DNA of 52,431 nucleotides from Propionigenium maris DSM 9537 (lineage in GTDB: Bacteria > Fusobacteriota > Fusobacteriia > Fusobacteriales > Fusobacteriaceae). This document shows, piece after piece, positions 1-7,405 of this stretch; positions within the stretch are counted from its first letter, which is position 1; each line of letters begins with the position of its first letter. Location of the stretch: positions 1 to 52,431 of the forward strand of contig NZ_BSDY01000021.1 in NCBI RefSeq assembly GCF_027925155.1. Direction: 5' to 3'. The position numbers and the translations under genes are program-made. The notes beneath the pieces are model-generated. The model was not told where the DNA came from and did no database searches. It saw nothing but the letters and a program-made list of their open reading frames with translations.

Positions 1-100
1 ATAATCATAGAGTTAGAGGGCTAAGCAGGAAGTTTTTTAATGTTAGTTTAAAGATATTATTATTTACAATAGAAAAGGCCATTGCAATATTGAAAATTAT

Positions 101-170
101 ACAATACTTTTGCAACAGCCTATTAAAGTATCTTATTAAATACACCGCCTAAAATAAAAGCACACTATTT
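101..170. repeat. Left flank repeat beside beta-lactamase gene
   Basis: TTTTGCAACAGCC (108-120) is followed by AAGCACACTATTT around 158-170. A similar pair in the same order and orientation (TTTTGTAATAGCC, then AAGCACACTATTT) lies at 1174-1220, on the other side of the beta-lactamase gene. The copies are diverged and short. They could be traces of the event that inserted the gene, but this is inference. Confidence 0.35.
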
Positions 171-184
171 TTAAACAGTGTGCT
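159..184 (-). terminator. Terminator of the beta-lactamase gene
   Basis: Perfect 8-bp stem AGCACACT/AGTGTGCT with a 10-nt loop. On the minus strand it is followed by TTTTATTTT. It lies 45 bp past the stop codon of the beta-lactamase gene. Confidence 0.75.
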
Positions 185-228
185 AATTAATATTATTTTC
201 ATAAATTATTTTTGCAATATTCAGGTAT

Positions 229-1104
229 TTAATTATTCAAATATTCATTAAATATTACGTCACCTATCTGAACAATAGCTTCATTCCTCTCAGCGAACGT
301 TGCATCTGTTTGAGTTAAATAGATACTAATTATTATAGGCGTATCATCTTCAGACCAAACTACTGCTGTTATACTTCTAGATCCATATCCTCCTGCACCT
401 GATCTGTCTGCAATAAGATATCCTTTAGGAAGTACAGACCTTAAAAGATTATCCGCTATCTTATTATCCATCATCCATTTTTTTAGTTGCTCCTTTGAAG
501 TATCAGATAACACTTTTCCATACAATAATTTATCCAAAGTTACTACAATAGCTTTTGGAGTTGTAGTGTCACGTTCGTCCCCCTTTAAAGCTTCATTAAG
601 TTCTGGCTCCACCCTATCTATTCTAGTTGTAGTATCGCCAATTTCTCTTAAAAATTTAGTTAATTCTTGAGGACCACCTAAGTTTCTTAGCATTATATTT
701 GCAGCTGTATTATCACTCATTAACATAGCCGCTGAACAAACTTCATCTAATGCAATTGTCCTGCCTACAAACTCCTTTGTAACTGGAGCATAGCTAAGAA
801 TTTCATCCTCATGTACATCTACCTTTTTGTCTAGTGATAACAATCCCTAATCTGTTTTATATAAGATATTTGCAGCTGCTAGGGTCTTAAATGTACTCAT
901 CAATGGAAATCTCTTATCTCCATTATACTCTGATATTATATTGCTTTCAGTATCATATACAGCTACACCAACACTTGCGCCTAACCTCTTTTCTACAGTA
1001 TTTATCTCTTTAATAACTGTACTAGGAAGTTTATTCGCAAGTATTACTGAATTTAACAGTAGCATAAAAACCACAGGAATAAATTTCACTATTTTCTTTA
1101 CCAT
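229..1104 (-). pseudogene. Class A beta-lactamase (CARB/PSE type) with in-frame amber stop
   Basis: Encodes a secreted serine beta-lactamase that would hydrolyse penicillins in the periplasm. The start is the ATG at 1104 behind GGAGGAGAAAAGC, giving a signal peptide ending near ILA. All class A marks are present: STFK (active-site Ser and Lys), SDN, the omega-loop VEPELNEA with the deacylation Glu, and DRSGAGGYGSRS in place of the usual KTG. The RSG variant and the following SITAVVWSE are typical of the CARB/PSE carbenicillinases. The frame is intact for 291 codons except for one TAG at 847-849, in YKTD-stop-GLLSLDK, where CARB enzymes have Gln, so a single CAG-to-TAG change explains it. A TTG at 843 could only start a product lacking the catalytic Ser. 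The gene is clearly more AT-rich than gdhA next door, suggesting acquisition. Suppression of the amber codon would restore a full enzyme. Confidence 0.85.
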
Positions 1105-1167
1105 GCTCTTTTCTCCTCCATATATATTTTCGTTGTCATATAATATCATACAATTTACGAGAAGTTT

Positions 1168-1222
1168 CAGTAATTTTGTAATAGCCTAACTAAAAAATCT
1201 AAATTCTAAGCACACTATTTAA
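1168..1222. repeat. Right flank repeat beside beta-lactamase gene
   Basis: TTTTGTAATAGCC (1174-1186) and AAGCACACTATTT (about 1208-1220) repeat the order seen at 108-170. The rest of 1222-1380, before gdhA, shows no gene and no convincing promoter. Confidence 0.35.
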
Positions 1223-1395
1223 TTTTCAATGTCCAAGGAAACAACTCATCAATTTATCCTTATTTCAGCTGCTCCTCAAACCCCACCCACTCCCAAATCA
1301 ATTCTAAGTATGGATAATCAATCGATTTTTTAAGAAAAAAAGATTTCCTCTGTTTTTTCGTAATCCTCTAATAGAAAAAGGAGGAGGATGGGAAG

Positions 1396-2742
1396 ATGAG
1401 AGAAGCCAAAAATTATATTGCCAGTGTAATGAGTGACGTCAAATACCGTAATCCCCATGAAGATGAGTTTCTGCAGGCTGTAGAGGAGGTCGCCAACTCC
1501 CTTGCCCTGGTTTTTGAAAAAAATAAACTCTATATAGATAAAAATATCCTCGCCCGTCTGTGTGAACCAGAGAGACAGATCCTCTTTAAGGTTCCGTGGC
1601 TAGACGACAGGGGAGAGATACAGGTGAACAGGGGGTACAGGGTACAGTTCAATGGTGCCATAGGGCCCTACAAGGGGGGACTCAGGTTTCACCCCAATGT
1701 TAATCTCAGTACCATTAAGTTTTTAGGGTTTGAACAGATACTGAAAAACTCCCTTACGGGACTCCCCCTGGGAGGAGGAAAGGGGGGCTCAGACTTCAAT
1801 CCCACTGGTAGATCGGACAGGGAGATCCTGGAGTTCTGTAGAAGCTTTATGTCTGAGCTCTACAGGTATATCGGCCCCAACATAGATGTTCCTGCCGGGG
1901 ATATCGGTGTAGGTATGAGGGAGATCGGTTACCTCTTTGGACAATACCACAGGCTCAAGGCCTCCTTTGAAAACGGAGCTTTTTCAGGGAAGGGGCTCAC
2001 CTACGGGGGAAGCCTCATAAGGCCTGAAGCAACAGGTTTTGGAGTGGTATACTTTATAGAGGAGATGTTAAAGGATATGAAGGAGAGTATCAGGGGAAAG
2101 GAAGCTGTCATCTCCGGGTTTGGAAATGTTGCCTGGGGAACCTGCCTGAAGATAGCCCAGCTGGGAGGGAAGGTAACCACCCTTTCTGGACCAGATGGCT
2201 ACATCTACGACCCTGCAGGAGTGACCGGGAAGAAGATAGATTTCCTTCTCAAGATGAGGGCTTCTGGAAGGGACAGGGTAGAGGACTATGCCCAGGAGTT
2301 TGGGGTGGAGTTTGTAAAGGGGCGTAAGCCCTGGGAGGTAAAGGGGGATCTGGTTATCCCCTGTGCCATAGAAAATGACATAAACCTTACCCAGGCAAAG
2401 CTCATTACCCAGAATAAAAGTAAACTTATATGTGAAGCAGCCAACATGCCATGTACCAAGGAAGCTATCGCCCACTTTATAGAAAGCAACCTTCCCCTGG
2501 GGCCGGCCAAGGCTGCCAATGCCGGAGGAGTAGCTGTATCAGCTCTTGAAATGACACAGAACAGTATCAGGCTTTCATGGAGTGCCCAGGAAGTAGATAG
2601 AAACCTCCAGGAAATCATGAGGAAGATCTACCATACCTCTGCAGATACTGCCAGGGAGTATGGAGGGACCCTCATAGACGGAGCCAACATAGCAGGCTTT
2701 GTAAAGGTTGCCGATGCTATGATTGCCCAGGGGATCTATTAG
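1396..2742 (+). CDS. gdhA: NADP-type glutamate dehydrogenase
   Basis: Interconverts glutamate and 2-oxoglutarate plus ammonia with NAD(P)H in the cytoplasm, joining amino-acid catabolism and nitrogen assimilation. The 448 residues match the class I hexameric family (about 450). The N-terminal Glu/Leu/Phe/Val dehydrogenase domain carries the glutamate-binding and catalytic-lysine motif PLGGGKGGSDFNP near residues 120-132 and the PAGDIGVG motif. A Rossmann domain begins around ISGFGNVAWG (near 236). The C-terminus has the NAGGVAVSALEM signature. The ATG follows AAAAAGGAGGAGGATGGGAAG, a very strong ribosome site. It appears monocistronic. Next to two peptide-import operons, an aminopeptidase and oligoendopeptidase F, a role in fermenting peptide-derived glutamate is plausible. 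Cofactor preference cannot be read with certainty. Confidence 0.96.
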   Translation: MREAKNYIASVMSDVKYRNPHEDEFLQAVEEVANSLALVFEKNKLYIDKNILARLCEPERQILFKVPWLDDRGEIQVNRGYRVQFNGAIGPYKGGLRFHPNVNLSTIKFLGFEQILKNSLTGLPLGGGKGGSDFNPTGRSDREILEFCRSFMSELYRYIGPNIDVPAGDIGVGMREIGYLFGQYHRLKASFENGAFSGKGLTYGGSLIRPEATGFGVVYFIEEMLKDMKESIRGKEAVISGFGNVAWGTCLKIAQLGGKVTTLSGPDGYIYDPAGVTGKKIDFLLKMRASGRDRVEDYAQEFGVEFVKGRKPWEVKGDLVIPCAIENDINLTQAKLITQNKSKLICEAANMPCTKEAIAHFIESNLPLGPAKAANAGGVAVSALEMTQNSIRLSWSAQEVDRNLQEIMRKIYHTSADTAREYGGTLIDGANIAGFVKVADAMIAQGIY

Positions 2743-3108
2743 ATTTTATTTATGTCATAGCTCTCCACTTCTTTCTGCATTAAAAAAGGTTTTTAGTTAA
2801 AAATCTCCATACATTACTTACCCTCACTTGAAAATCGTCTAAGCAGAATTAAGAATTGTGATTCACGTCTGACTTCACAATAAAAAGTTACTCCGTTTCG
2901 TTATTCTCCTTTAGGCTCTGTAGAGAGCCCACCAAAGAAACAAGGAATACGTAATTGCCAAAGAGGAGAATTATGAACCCCTAGATCTTCTTTGGATACT
3001 TTCTTTCGCAGAGTTCTTGATTTATGAAATAAATCTTAGAAATCTGGTGACACTCCCTGCGGGTGACATCATGGTAAGAAAGTATCTACCATCCTTATAT
3101 GTTTTTCT
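2743..3108. repeat. Intergenic region with palindrome-headed repeat element
   Basis: No gene is visible. From about 2880 there is a noncoding element related to those at 46.8, 48.8 and 50 kb. CTAGATCTTCTTTGG at 2981 and CATCATGGTAAGAAAGTA at 3067 are shared with 48821-48864. In that copy the two parts form one continuous palindrome. Here the palindrome arms TACTTTCTT and AAGAAAGTA are separated by about 60 bp of extra sequence. Confidence 0.6.
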
Positions 3109-3114
3109 AAAAAA

Positions 3115-3137
3115 AGGATGACTTTAGAAGTCATCCT
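3115..3137 (-). terminator. Bidirectional terminator
   Basis: AGGATGACTT/AAGTCATCCT stem with a 3-nt loop, flanked by an A-run on one side and a T-run on the other. It sits just past the stop of the iron-sulfur reductase gene and could also stop gdhA transcription. Confidence 0.85.
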
Positions 3138-3148
3138 TTTTACCTAAT

Positions 3149-4192
3149 CTATTTCATGAGATCCAGAGGCTCCCTTATATAGTTACGCCTTCCATAGGTT
3201 TTCCTGTACTCCTCCAGCATCTCCCTTCTGACTTCTCTGTCCCTCAGCCTTCCCCTATACCTTCTTCCAACCTCCTGGCTGAGAGGGCATGAACTGAGAC
3301 AGACTCCGCAGTCTGTTCCTACCCTCCTCCATACTCTGTAGCAGGCTTCCTGTTCCACCTGCCACCTGTCTCCCCTTATCTCCCTTGGGATCGCTATCCC
3401 AATACAGTTTTCACTGCAGATACCGCACTCGCTACACAGCTCCTTGAGCCCAAACTTCTTCTTCTCGTCCGGTATAAGCTCCATATCGGTGGTAATAACT
3501 CCCAGCCTTACTCTGGACCCCTCACCCTCTGTTACCAGGAGTCCATGCCTCCCTATCTCTCCAAGGCCTGCTGCTTCAGCTACTGCAGGGGCATACACCA
3601 GGTAGTTTCCGTCCACATGCCCCCTTGCTGGATACCCTAAACCTCTTATATACTCACTCCCCCATAAACCTATTATAGAGGCATCCATATAACCCTTGGT
3701 TACAGCCACTACCTCCTCAAGGTTGGGAGCCCTGTTTATCATCTTCTCATCCATCTCCACAGTGTAAACTATGGCATACCTGTAGTTCTCCTCTACCCTC
3801 TCCCCATAGTTCTCTTCATGTCTTCCTCTGTGGCTGTAGTAGTACTCCTCCTTCATGGGAGTTACCCTTACATCCCTGGCCCCCAGATACTTCAGGAGCT
3901 TCTTCAGCCTGCCAGTGATCTCACGAGGTTCCGCCTCTACCCTTTTGCTCCCCTCTGTTCCTTCAGCCAGATGCCTTATCTGTCCCAGCACCTTAAACCC
4001 GCTCTCCACAAAGGGAGCCACCACCTCATCATAGGTGGATGTTTCTTCACTGCAGAGGTTGGGCATATCCCTCAGCTCATCATCTATTTCCCTTTTCTCT
4101 GGGTTTCTTCTGTAGTAATCCTCATACTGGGCTGTTCCCTCCCTGTAGGAAGCCCTTGCAAACATGGTATCTCTTTCATCTATCCTCTTCAT
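3149..4192 (-). CDS. Reductive dehalogenase/QueG-like 4Fe-4S protein, cytosolic
   Basis: Predicted redox enzyme related to corrinoid reductive dehalogenases and epoxyqueuosine reductase (QueG). The start is the ATG at 4192 behind AAGGGGGAAGGC, giving 347 residues; an upstream in-frame start lacks such a site. There is no twin-arginine or other signal peptide, so it should be cytosolic. The middle contains AEAAGLGEIGRHGLLVTEG...LGVITTDMEL, the block shared by QueG and RdhA before the clusters. It is followed by CSECGICSENC (first 4Fe-4S) and CYRVWRRVGTDCGVCLSSCP (second cluster, C-x10-C-x2-C-x3-CP). No membrane-anchor gene (rdhB type) lies beside it, and hairpins separate it from both neighbours. 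The WRRVGTDCGVC pattern fits the dehalogenase-like branch better than QueG, but the substrate cannot be told from sequence. Corrinoid dependence is inferred from family. Confidence 0.75.
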   Translation of the reverse strand: MKRIDERDTMFARASYREGTAQYEDYYRRNPEKREIDDELRDMPNLCSEETSTYDEVVAPFVESGFKVLGQIRHLAEGTEGSKRVEAEPREITGRLKKLLKYLGARDVRVTPMKEEYYYSHRGRHEENYGERVEENYRYAIVYTVEMDEKMINRAPNLEEVVAVTKGYMDASIIGLWGSEYIRGLGYPARGHVDGNYLVYAPAVAEAAGLGEIGRHGLLVTEGEGSRVRLGVITTDMELIPDEKKKFGLKELCSECGICSENCIGIAIPREIRGDRWQVEQEACYRVWRRVGTDCGVCLSSCPLSQEVGRRYRGRLRDREVRREMLEEYRKTYGRRNYIREPLDLMK

Positions 4193-4242
4193 GCCTTCCC
4201 CCTTTTTTCTTCTTATCACCTGAATAACCTATCTTTGAAAAA

Positions 4243-4261
4243 AGAGCCGTTATCCGGCTCT
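4243..4261 (-). terminator. Terminator of the inositol phosphatase family gene
   Basis: AGAGCCG/CGGCTCT stem followed by TTTTTT on the minus strand, 13 bp past the stop codon. It separates the gene from the iron-sulfur reductase downstream. Confidence 0.85.
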
Positions 4262-4273
4262 CCTTCCATATCT

Positions 4274-5044
4274 TTACTGAAGATTCTCCTCTATCCTTTC
4301 TACAACTGACTTATTCCCTGCTACTATGGAGATCCCCCTGTCCCCTCTGAAGCTTCTCACTACTCCCCCTGCTTCCTTAACTATGAGGATTCCGGCTTCC
4401 ACATCCCAGGGACTGAGGTTCATCTCCCAGTAACCGTCAAGTATACCCATAGCTACTCCGCAGAGATCATAGGCAGCTGCCCCCATCCTTCTTATCCCCC
4501 TCAGCTGGGGTACTATCCTCTCTACATACTCCAGGTTGTTCAGGGGATGGGTTCCCTTATCATAGGGAAATCCCGTGGCCAGAACACACCTGTTCAACTC
4601 CCTCTCATTACCTACCTCTATCCTCTCACCATTGCAGTAGGCCCCTCCGTCCTTGGTTGCCCAGAAGAGCTCGTCCAGGTAGGGAGCATATACCACTCCT
4701 AAGATAGTCTCCCCCCTATACCTCAATCCTATGGAAACACAGTAGATCGGCAACCCCTGAGCATAGTTGTTTGTCCCGTCCAATGGGTCTATCACCCACA
4801 GATAATCCGATTCCTTGGAGTTCCTCCCGCTCTCCTCAGCCAGGATTGCATGATCTGGATATTTTCTCCTTATATGCCCTGTAATTATCTCCTCACTTCC
4901 CTTGTCTATCTCAGTGACAAGGTCGGTGACATTGGATTTACTCTCTATGGCAAGGTCTCTTCTCCTGAAGTTTACTCTCTGGAGTTCCCCTGCCTCCCTT
5001 GCCCACTTCTTTACCTCTTCCAAAATTTCTTCTATCTCTGCCAT
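4274..5044 (-). CDS. Inositol monophosphatase family protein (SuhB-like)
   Basis: Mg2+-dependent phosphatase of the IMPase/SuhB superfamily, acting on inositol phosphates or related sugar phosphates in the cytoplasm. The 256 residues match the family length. Metal-site motifs appear in order: DLVTEID (near 41-47), AEES (near 68-71), the signature WVIDPLDGTNNY (near 82-93) and the C-terminal SPWDVEAG (near 211-218). The ATG at 5044 follows GGGGGGAAGGC. It reads as a single-gene unit with its own terminator. Which member of the superfamily it is (inositol phosphatase, NADP phosphatase, CysQ-like) cannot be decided; the length and SPWDVEAG favour the SuhB group. Confidence 0.9.
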   Translation of the reverse strand: MAEIEEILEEVKKWAREAGELQRVNFRRRDLAIESKSNVTDLVTEIDKGSEEIITGHIRRKYPDHAILAEESGRNSKESDYLWVIDPLDGTNNYAQGLPIYCVSIGLRYRGETILGVVYAPYLDELFWATKDGGAYCNGERIEVGNERELNRCVLATGFPYDKGTHPLNNLEYVERIVPQLRGIRRMGAAAYDLCGVAMGILDGYWEMNLSPWDVEAGILIVKEAGGVVRSFRGDRGISIVAGNKSVVERIEENLQ

Positions 5045-5231
5045 GCCTTCCCCCCTGTAAAATTTTCCCTTTATTTAGATTGGTAATTGAGTGGATTATA
5101 TCATATAATAGGATTAATTCTTTTTTATTTTCCTTGCAATACTAAAGGAAATAAACTAATGTGTAATATATCTTAAATAATAAAATAAATAACTTCCGTA
5201 TAAAATATTGACTAATTTTGGGGTGATTGTC

Positions 5232-6173
5232 ATGAATACTAAGGATTTCGATTTTTCATTAAAGATAGTAGGTCTAGGGGGAGCTGGAGTGAATGTTATC
5301 AATGACATGATACAGAGCGGCATCTCCCATGTAGAATATATTGTAGCAGATACAGATGTAGGAAAACTGGGAACTTCCCTGGCTGATACCAGAATCCAGC
5401 TGGGAGAAAAGATTACAGGAGGTCTTGGAACTGGAGGGGACTACCACAAGGGGTATGCCAGTGCCAAGGAACAGGACGATACCTTTAAGGAACTCCTCAG
5501 TAAAACCGACATGCTCTTTATTGTGTGCGGACTGGGAGGAGGTACCGGTAGTGGAGCGGTACTGAGGGTTGCTGAGATTGCCAAGAAGCTTGGTATCCTT
5601 ACTGTGGCCGTGGTCACAAAGCCATTCTCCTTCGAGGGAAATACAAAGTGCAAGAACTCCAAGGAGGCTACGGAGCACCTGGCTGCACTGGTGGACTCCT
5701 ATATAGTTATATCCAATGATAATCTATTGCTTCTCCCCGATGCAAATATCACCCTTCAGAACGCCTTCAAGGAAGCTGACAGCATCCTTAAAAATTCAGT
5801 TAGAAATGTTAAGAATATAATCTTTGAAAATGGCCTTATAAACCTTGACTTTGCTGATATCAAGTCTATCCTGAACCAGGCAGGGGAAGCCCTCATTGGT
5901 TTTGGAAGGGGAAGGGGCGAGATCAAAGGGATCATCGATACAGCTCTCAGCAGCCCCCTTATAGAGGGAGAGCTAAAGGGAGCCAAGCAGCTTCTTATCA
6001 ATATTACCAGTGGGAAAAACCTTCCTCTGGACAAACTGGCTGAGGTTCAGATGGCCATCAACTCCCTGCTCCTCATAGAACCTGAAAACCTTCTCTTAGG
6101 GGTTACTATAAATGAGTCCCTGGAAGACAATATAGAGGTAGCCATTATTGGTACGAAGTTAAAAGCATTATAA
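5232..6173 (+). CDS. ftsZ: FtsZ-family tubulin GTPase lacking the C-terminal tail
   Basis: A GTP-dependent filament-forming protein of the FtsZ family. The start is chosen at the ATG at 5232, 5 nt after GGGGTGAT; a TTG at 5208 has no ribosome site. The 313 residues hold the nucleotide loop LGGAGVNVIND, the tubulin signature CGLGGGTGSGA, TKPFSFEG, SNDNLL and the synergy (T7) loop NLDFADIKSIL with both aspartates, so GTP binding and filament-coupled hydrolysis look intact. The protein stops at EVAIIGTKLKAL, the end of the globular core. The variable linker and the conserved C-terminal peptide that binds FtsA/ZipA are absent. It stands alone, with no ftsA, ftsQ or mur genes nearby, and several usually invariant positions are altered (GLGTGGDYHKG for GLGAGxxPExG). 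It is therefore probably a second FtsZ rather than the dcw-cluster division gene, though that cannot be checked here. Confidence 0.85.
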   Translation: MNTKDFDFSLKIVGLGGAGVNVINDMIQSGISHVEYIVADTDVGKLGTSLADTRIQLGEKITGGLGTGGDYHKGYASAKEQDDTFKELLSKTDMLFIVCGLGGGTGSGAVLRVAEIAKKLGILTVAVVTKPFSFEGNTKCKNSKEATEHLAALVDSYIVISNDNLLLLPDANITLQNAFKEADSILKNSVRNVKNIIFENGLINLDFADIKSILNQAGEALIGFGRGRGEIKGIIDTALSSPLIEGELKGAKQLLINITSGKNLPLDKLAEVQMAINSLLLIEPENLLLGVTINESLEDNIEVAIIGTKLKAL

Positions 6174-6177
6174 GAAA

Positions 6178-6265
6178 CAACGTGAGTTGCTTCCCAATAG
6201 TCGGTCGGAACACCGATCGCTTCAAGTAAATATTTTATAAATTCTAGATTTTCATTAACAATAAA
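6178..6265 (+). repeat. Hairpin intergenic repeat, copy A
   Basis: Begins with a small hairpin (CAAC-gtga-GTTG), then TTCCCAATAGTCGGTCGGAACACC, which can fold as TCGGT/ACCGA, and ends in a T-rich stretch and TCATTAACAATAAAA. The same layout is seen at 15282, 15373, 28433 and 41880. It lies directly after the ftsZ-like gene and before that gene's terminator, so it would be part of the 3' end of the transcript. Confidence 0.7.
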
Positions 6266-6266
6266 A

Positions 6267-6295
6267 GAAGCCTGATCCGCAGTGAATCAGGCTTC
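6267..6295. terminator. Bidirectional terminator
   Basis: GAAGCCTGAT/ATCAGGCTTC stem flanked by an A-run and a T-run. It lies between the convergent ftsZ-like and M42 peptidase genes and serves both. Confidence 0.85.
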
Positions 6296-6300
6296 TTTTT

Positions 6301-7326
6301 TTAGTCTAGGGGACATAGGTTAAAATCCTCTTCCAGAGCAAGGATCGCCTGGGTTATAAGCTCAACCTCACTCTCAATATCCTCTATGCTGCACACCTCA
6401 TAAGGGGCATGCATATATCTCAGCGGCAGAGAGATCAGTCCTATGGGAACCCCTCCACCAGTCTTTCTTATGGCATCTCCGTCGGTTCCGGTATTTTTAG
6501 GAGTCAGCTCCAGCTGTACATCCATCTCCAGCCTCTCAGCTGTCCTCTCAAGGTGCTCCAGTACCTTTTTATTGATAGGGGCTCCCTTTGCAAGGACAGG
6601 CCCTCCTCCAAGTTTAATATCAAGATCAGCAGACTCAGGGTAGTCTCCAGTAAAGGTAACATCCAGGGCTATGGCCATATCAGGCTTTACCCTGGAAGCG
6701 GCAAAGTAAGCCCCTCCCATATTGGTTTCCTCATTTACCGTGCTTACTCCCACTACACCTACCTTAAGATTCTCCTTGGAGAGCCTCTTGACTACCTCGG
6801 TCATGATAAACACTCCGCTCTTATTGTCCAGTGCCTTTGAGGCAAGCTTCTTGTCAGCAAGATCGAAAGCCTCTATGTCATAGACCCCCATATCTCCCAC
6901 CCTGACGTTTTCCAGGGCATGATCCCTGTTCCTGAAGCCGCAGTCCACATATATCTTTTCAAAGGTGAGCTCTCCCTTATCTCCACCGTGGTGCTCTGCA
7001 TTTACTCCTACTACACCCCTTACCTCTCCTATTCTCACCTTCATTCCCAGAGCCGGCTTGGGACTGATTCCCCCCACCTTTTCCAGATACAGGTATCCAT
7101 TCTCATCGATCTTTCTTACCATGAACCCTATCTCATCACAGTGTGCAGCAAGAAGTACCTTAAAGTTATTCTCAGGGTTTAGATATGCGTATACATTTCC
7201 CACATTATCTGCTTCTACCCTATCTGCATACTCCCCTATATACTCTCTCCACCTTCTCTGAAGTGTGAATTCCTCCCCAGATGGGGAAGGTGTGTTCAAT
7301 ATCTCATGCAAAAACTTCCTGTCCAT
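6301..7326 (-). CDS. M42 family metallo-aminopeptidase
   Basis: Cytoplasmic two-metal aminopeptidase of the M42 family (FrvX/YsdC/PepA-glutamyl group), likely degrading peptides brought in by the Opp systems upstream. The 341 residues are the usual length. Metal and catalytic motifs occur in order: LLAAHCDEIGFMV (His and Asp, near 58-70), KALDNKSG (bridging Asp, near 166-173), VNEETNMGGA (catalytic Glu pair, near 198-207), ALDVTF (near 220) and a C-terminal HAPYEVCSIED (His, near 310). The ATG follows AAAGGGGCGCAT. Gene order on the minus strand places it after oppA at 7406-9052, from which it is separated by a hairpin. It may thus be partly co-transcribed with the opp operon. Confidence 0.93.
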   Translation of the reverse strand: MDRKFLHEILNTPSPSGEEFTLQRRWREYIGEYADRVEADNVGNVYAYLNPENNFKVLLAAHCDEIGFMVRKIDENGYLYLEKVGGISPKPALGMKVRIGEVRGVVGVNAEHHGGDKGELTFEKIYVDCGFRNRDHALENVRVGDMGVYDIEAFDLADKKLASKALDNKSGVFIMTEVVKRLSKENLKVGVVGVSTVNEETNMGGAYFAASRVKPDMAIALDVTFTGDYPESADLDIKLGGGPVLAKGAPINKKVLEHLERTAERLEMDVQLELTPKNTGTDGDAIRKTGGGVPIGLISLPLRYMHAPYEVCSIEDIESEVELITQAILALEEDFNLCPLD

Positions 7327-7362
7327 ATGCGCCCCTTTACTACTCTTTATTTATTAATCAAT

Positions 7363-7392
7363 AGACAGGGCAGACTCTCAACTCCCCTGTCT
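7363..7392 (-). terminator. Hairpin downstream of oppA (second SBP)
   Basis: AGACAGGG/CCCTGTCT stem, 14 bp past the oppA stop on the minus strand. The following sequence is AT-rich but lacks a continuous T-run, so read-through into the M42 peptidase gene is possible. Confidence 0.6.
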
Positions 7393-7405
7393 CATTTTAA
7401 TAGCT

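Noticed and set aside
1183..1190. GCCTAAC core-site-like heptamer near the CARB-type beta-lactamase, suggesting an integron attC site
   Set aside because: Only seven bases match; no paired sites, hairpin or integrase were found.
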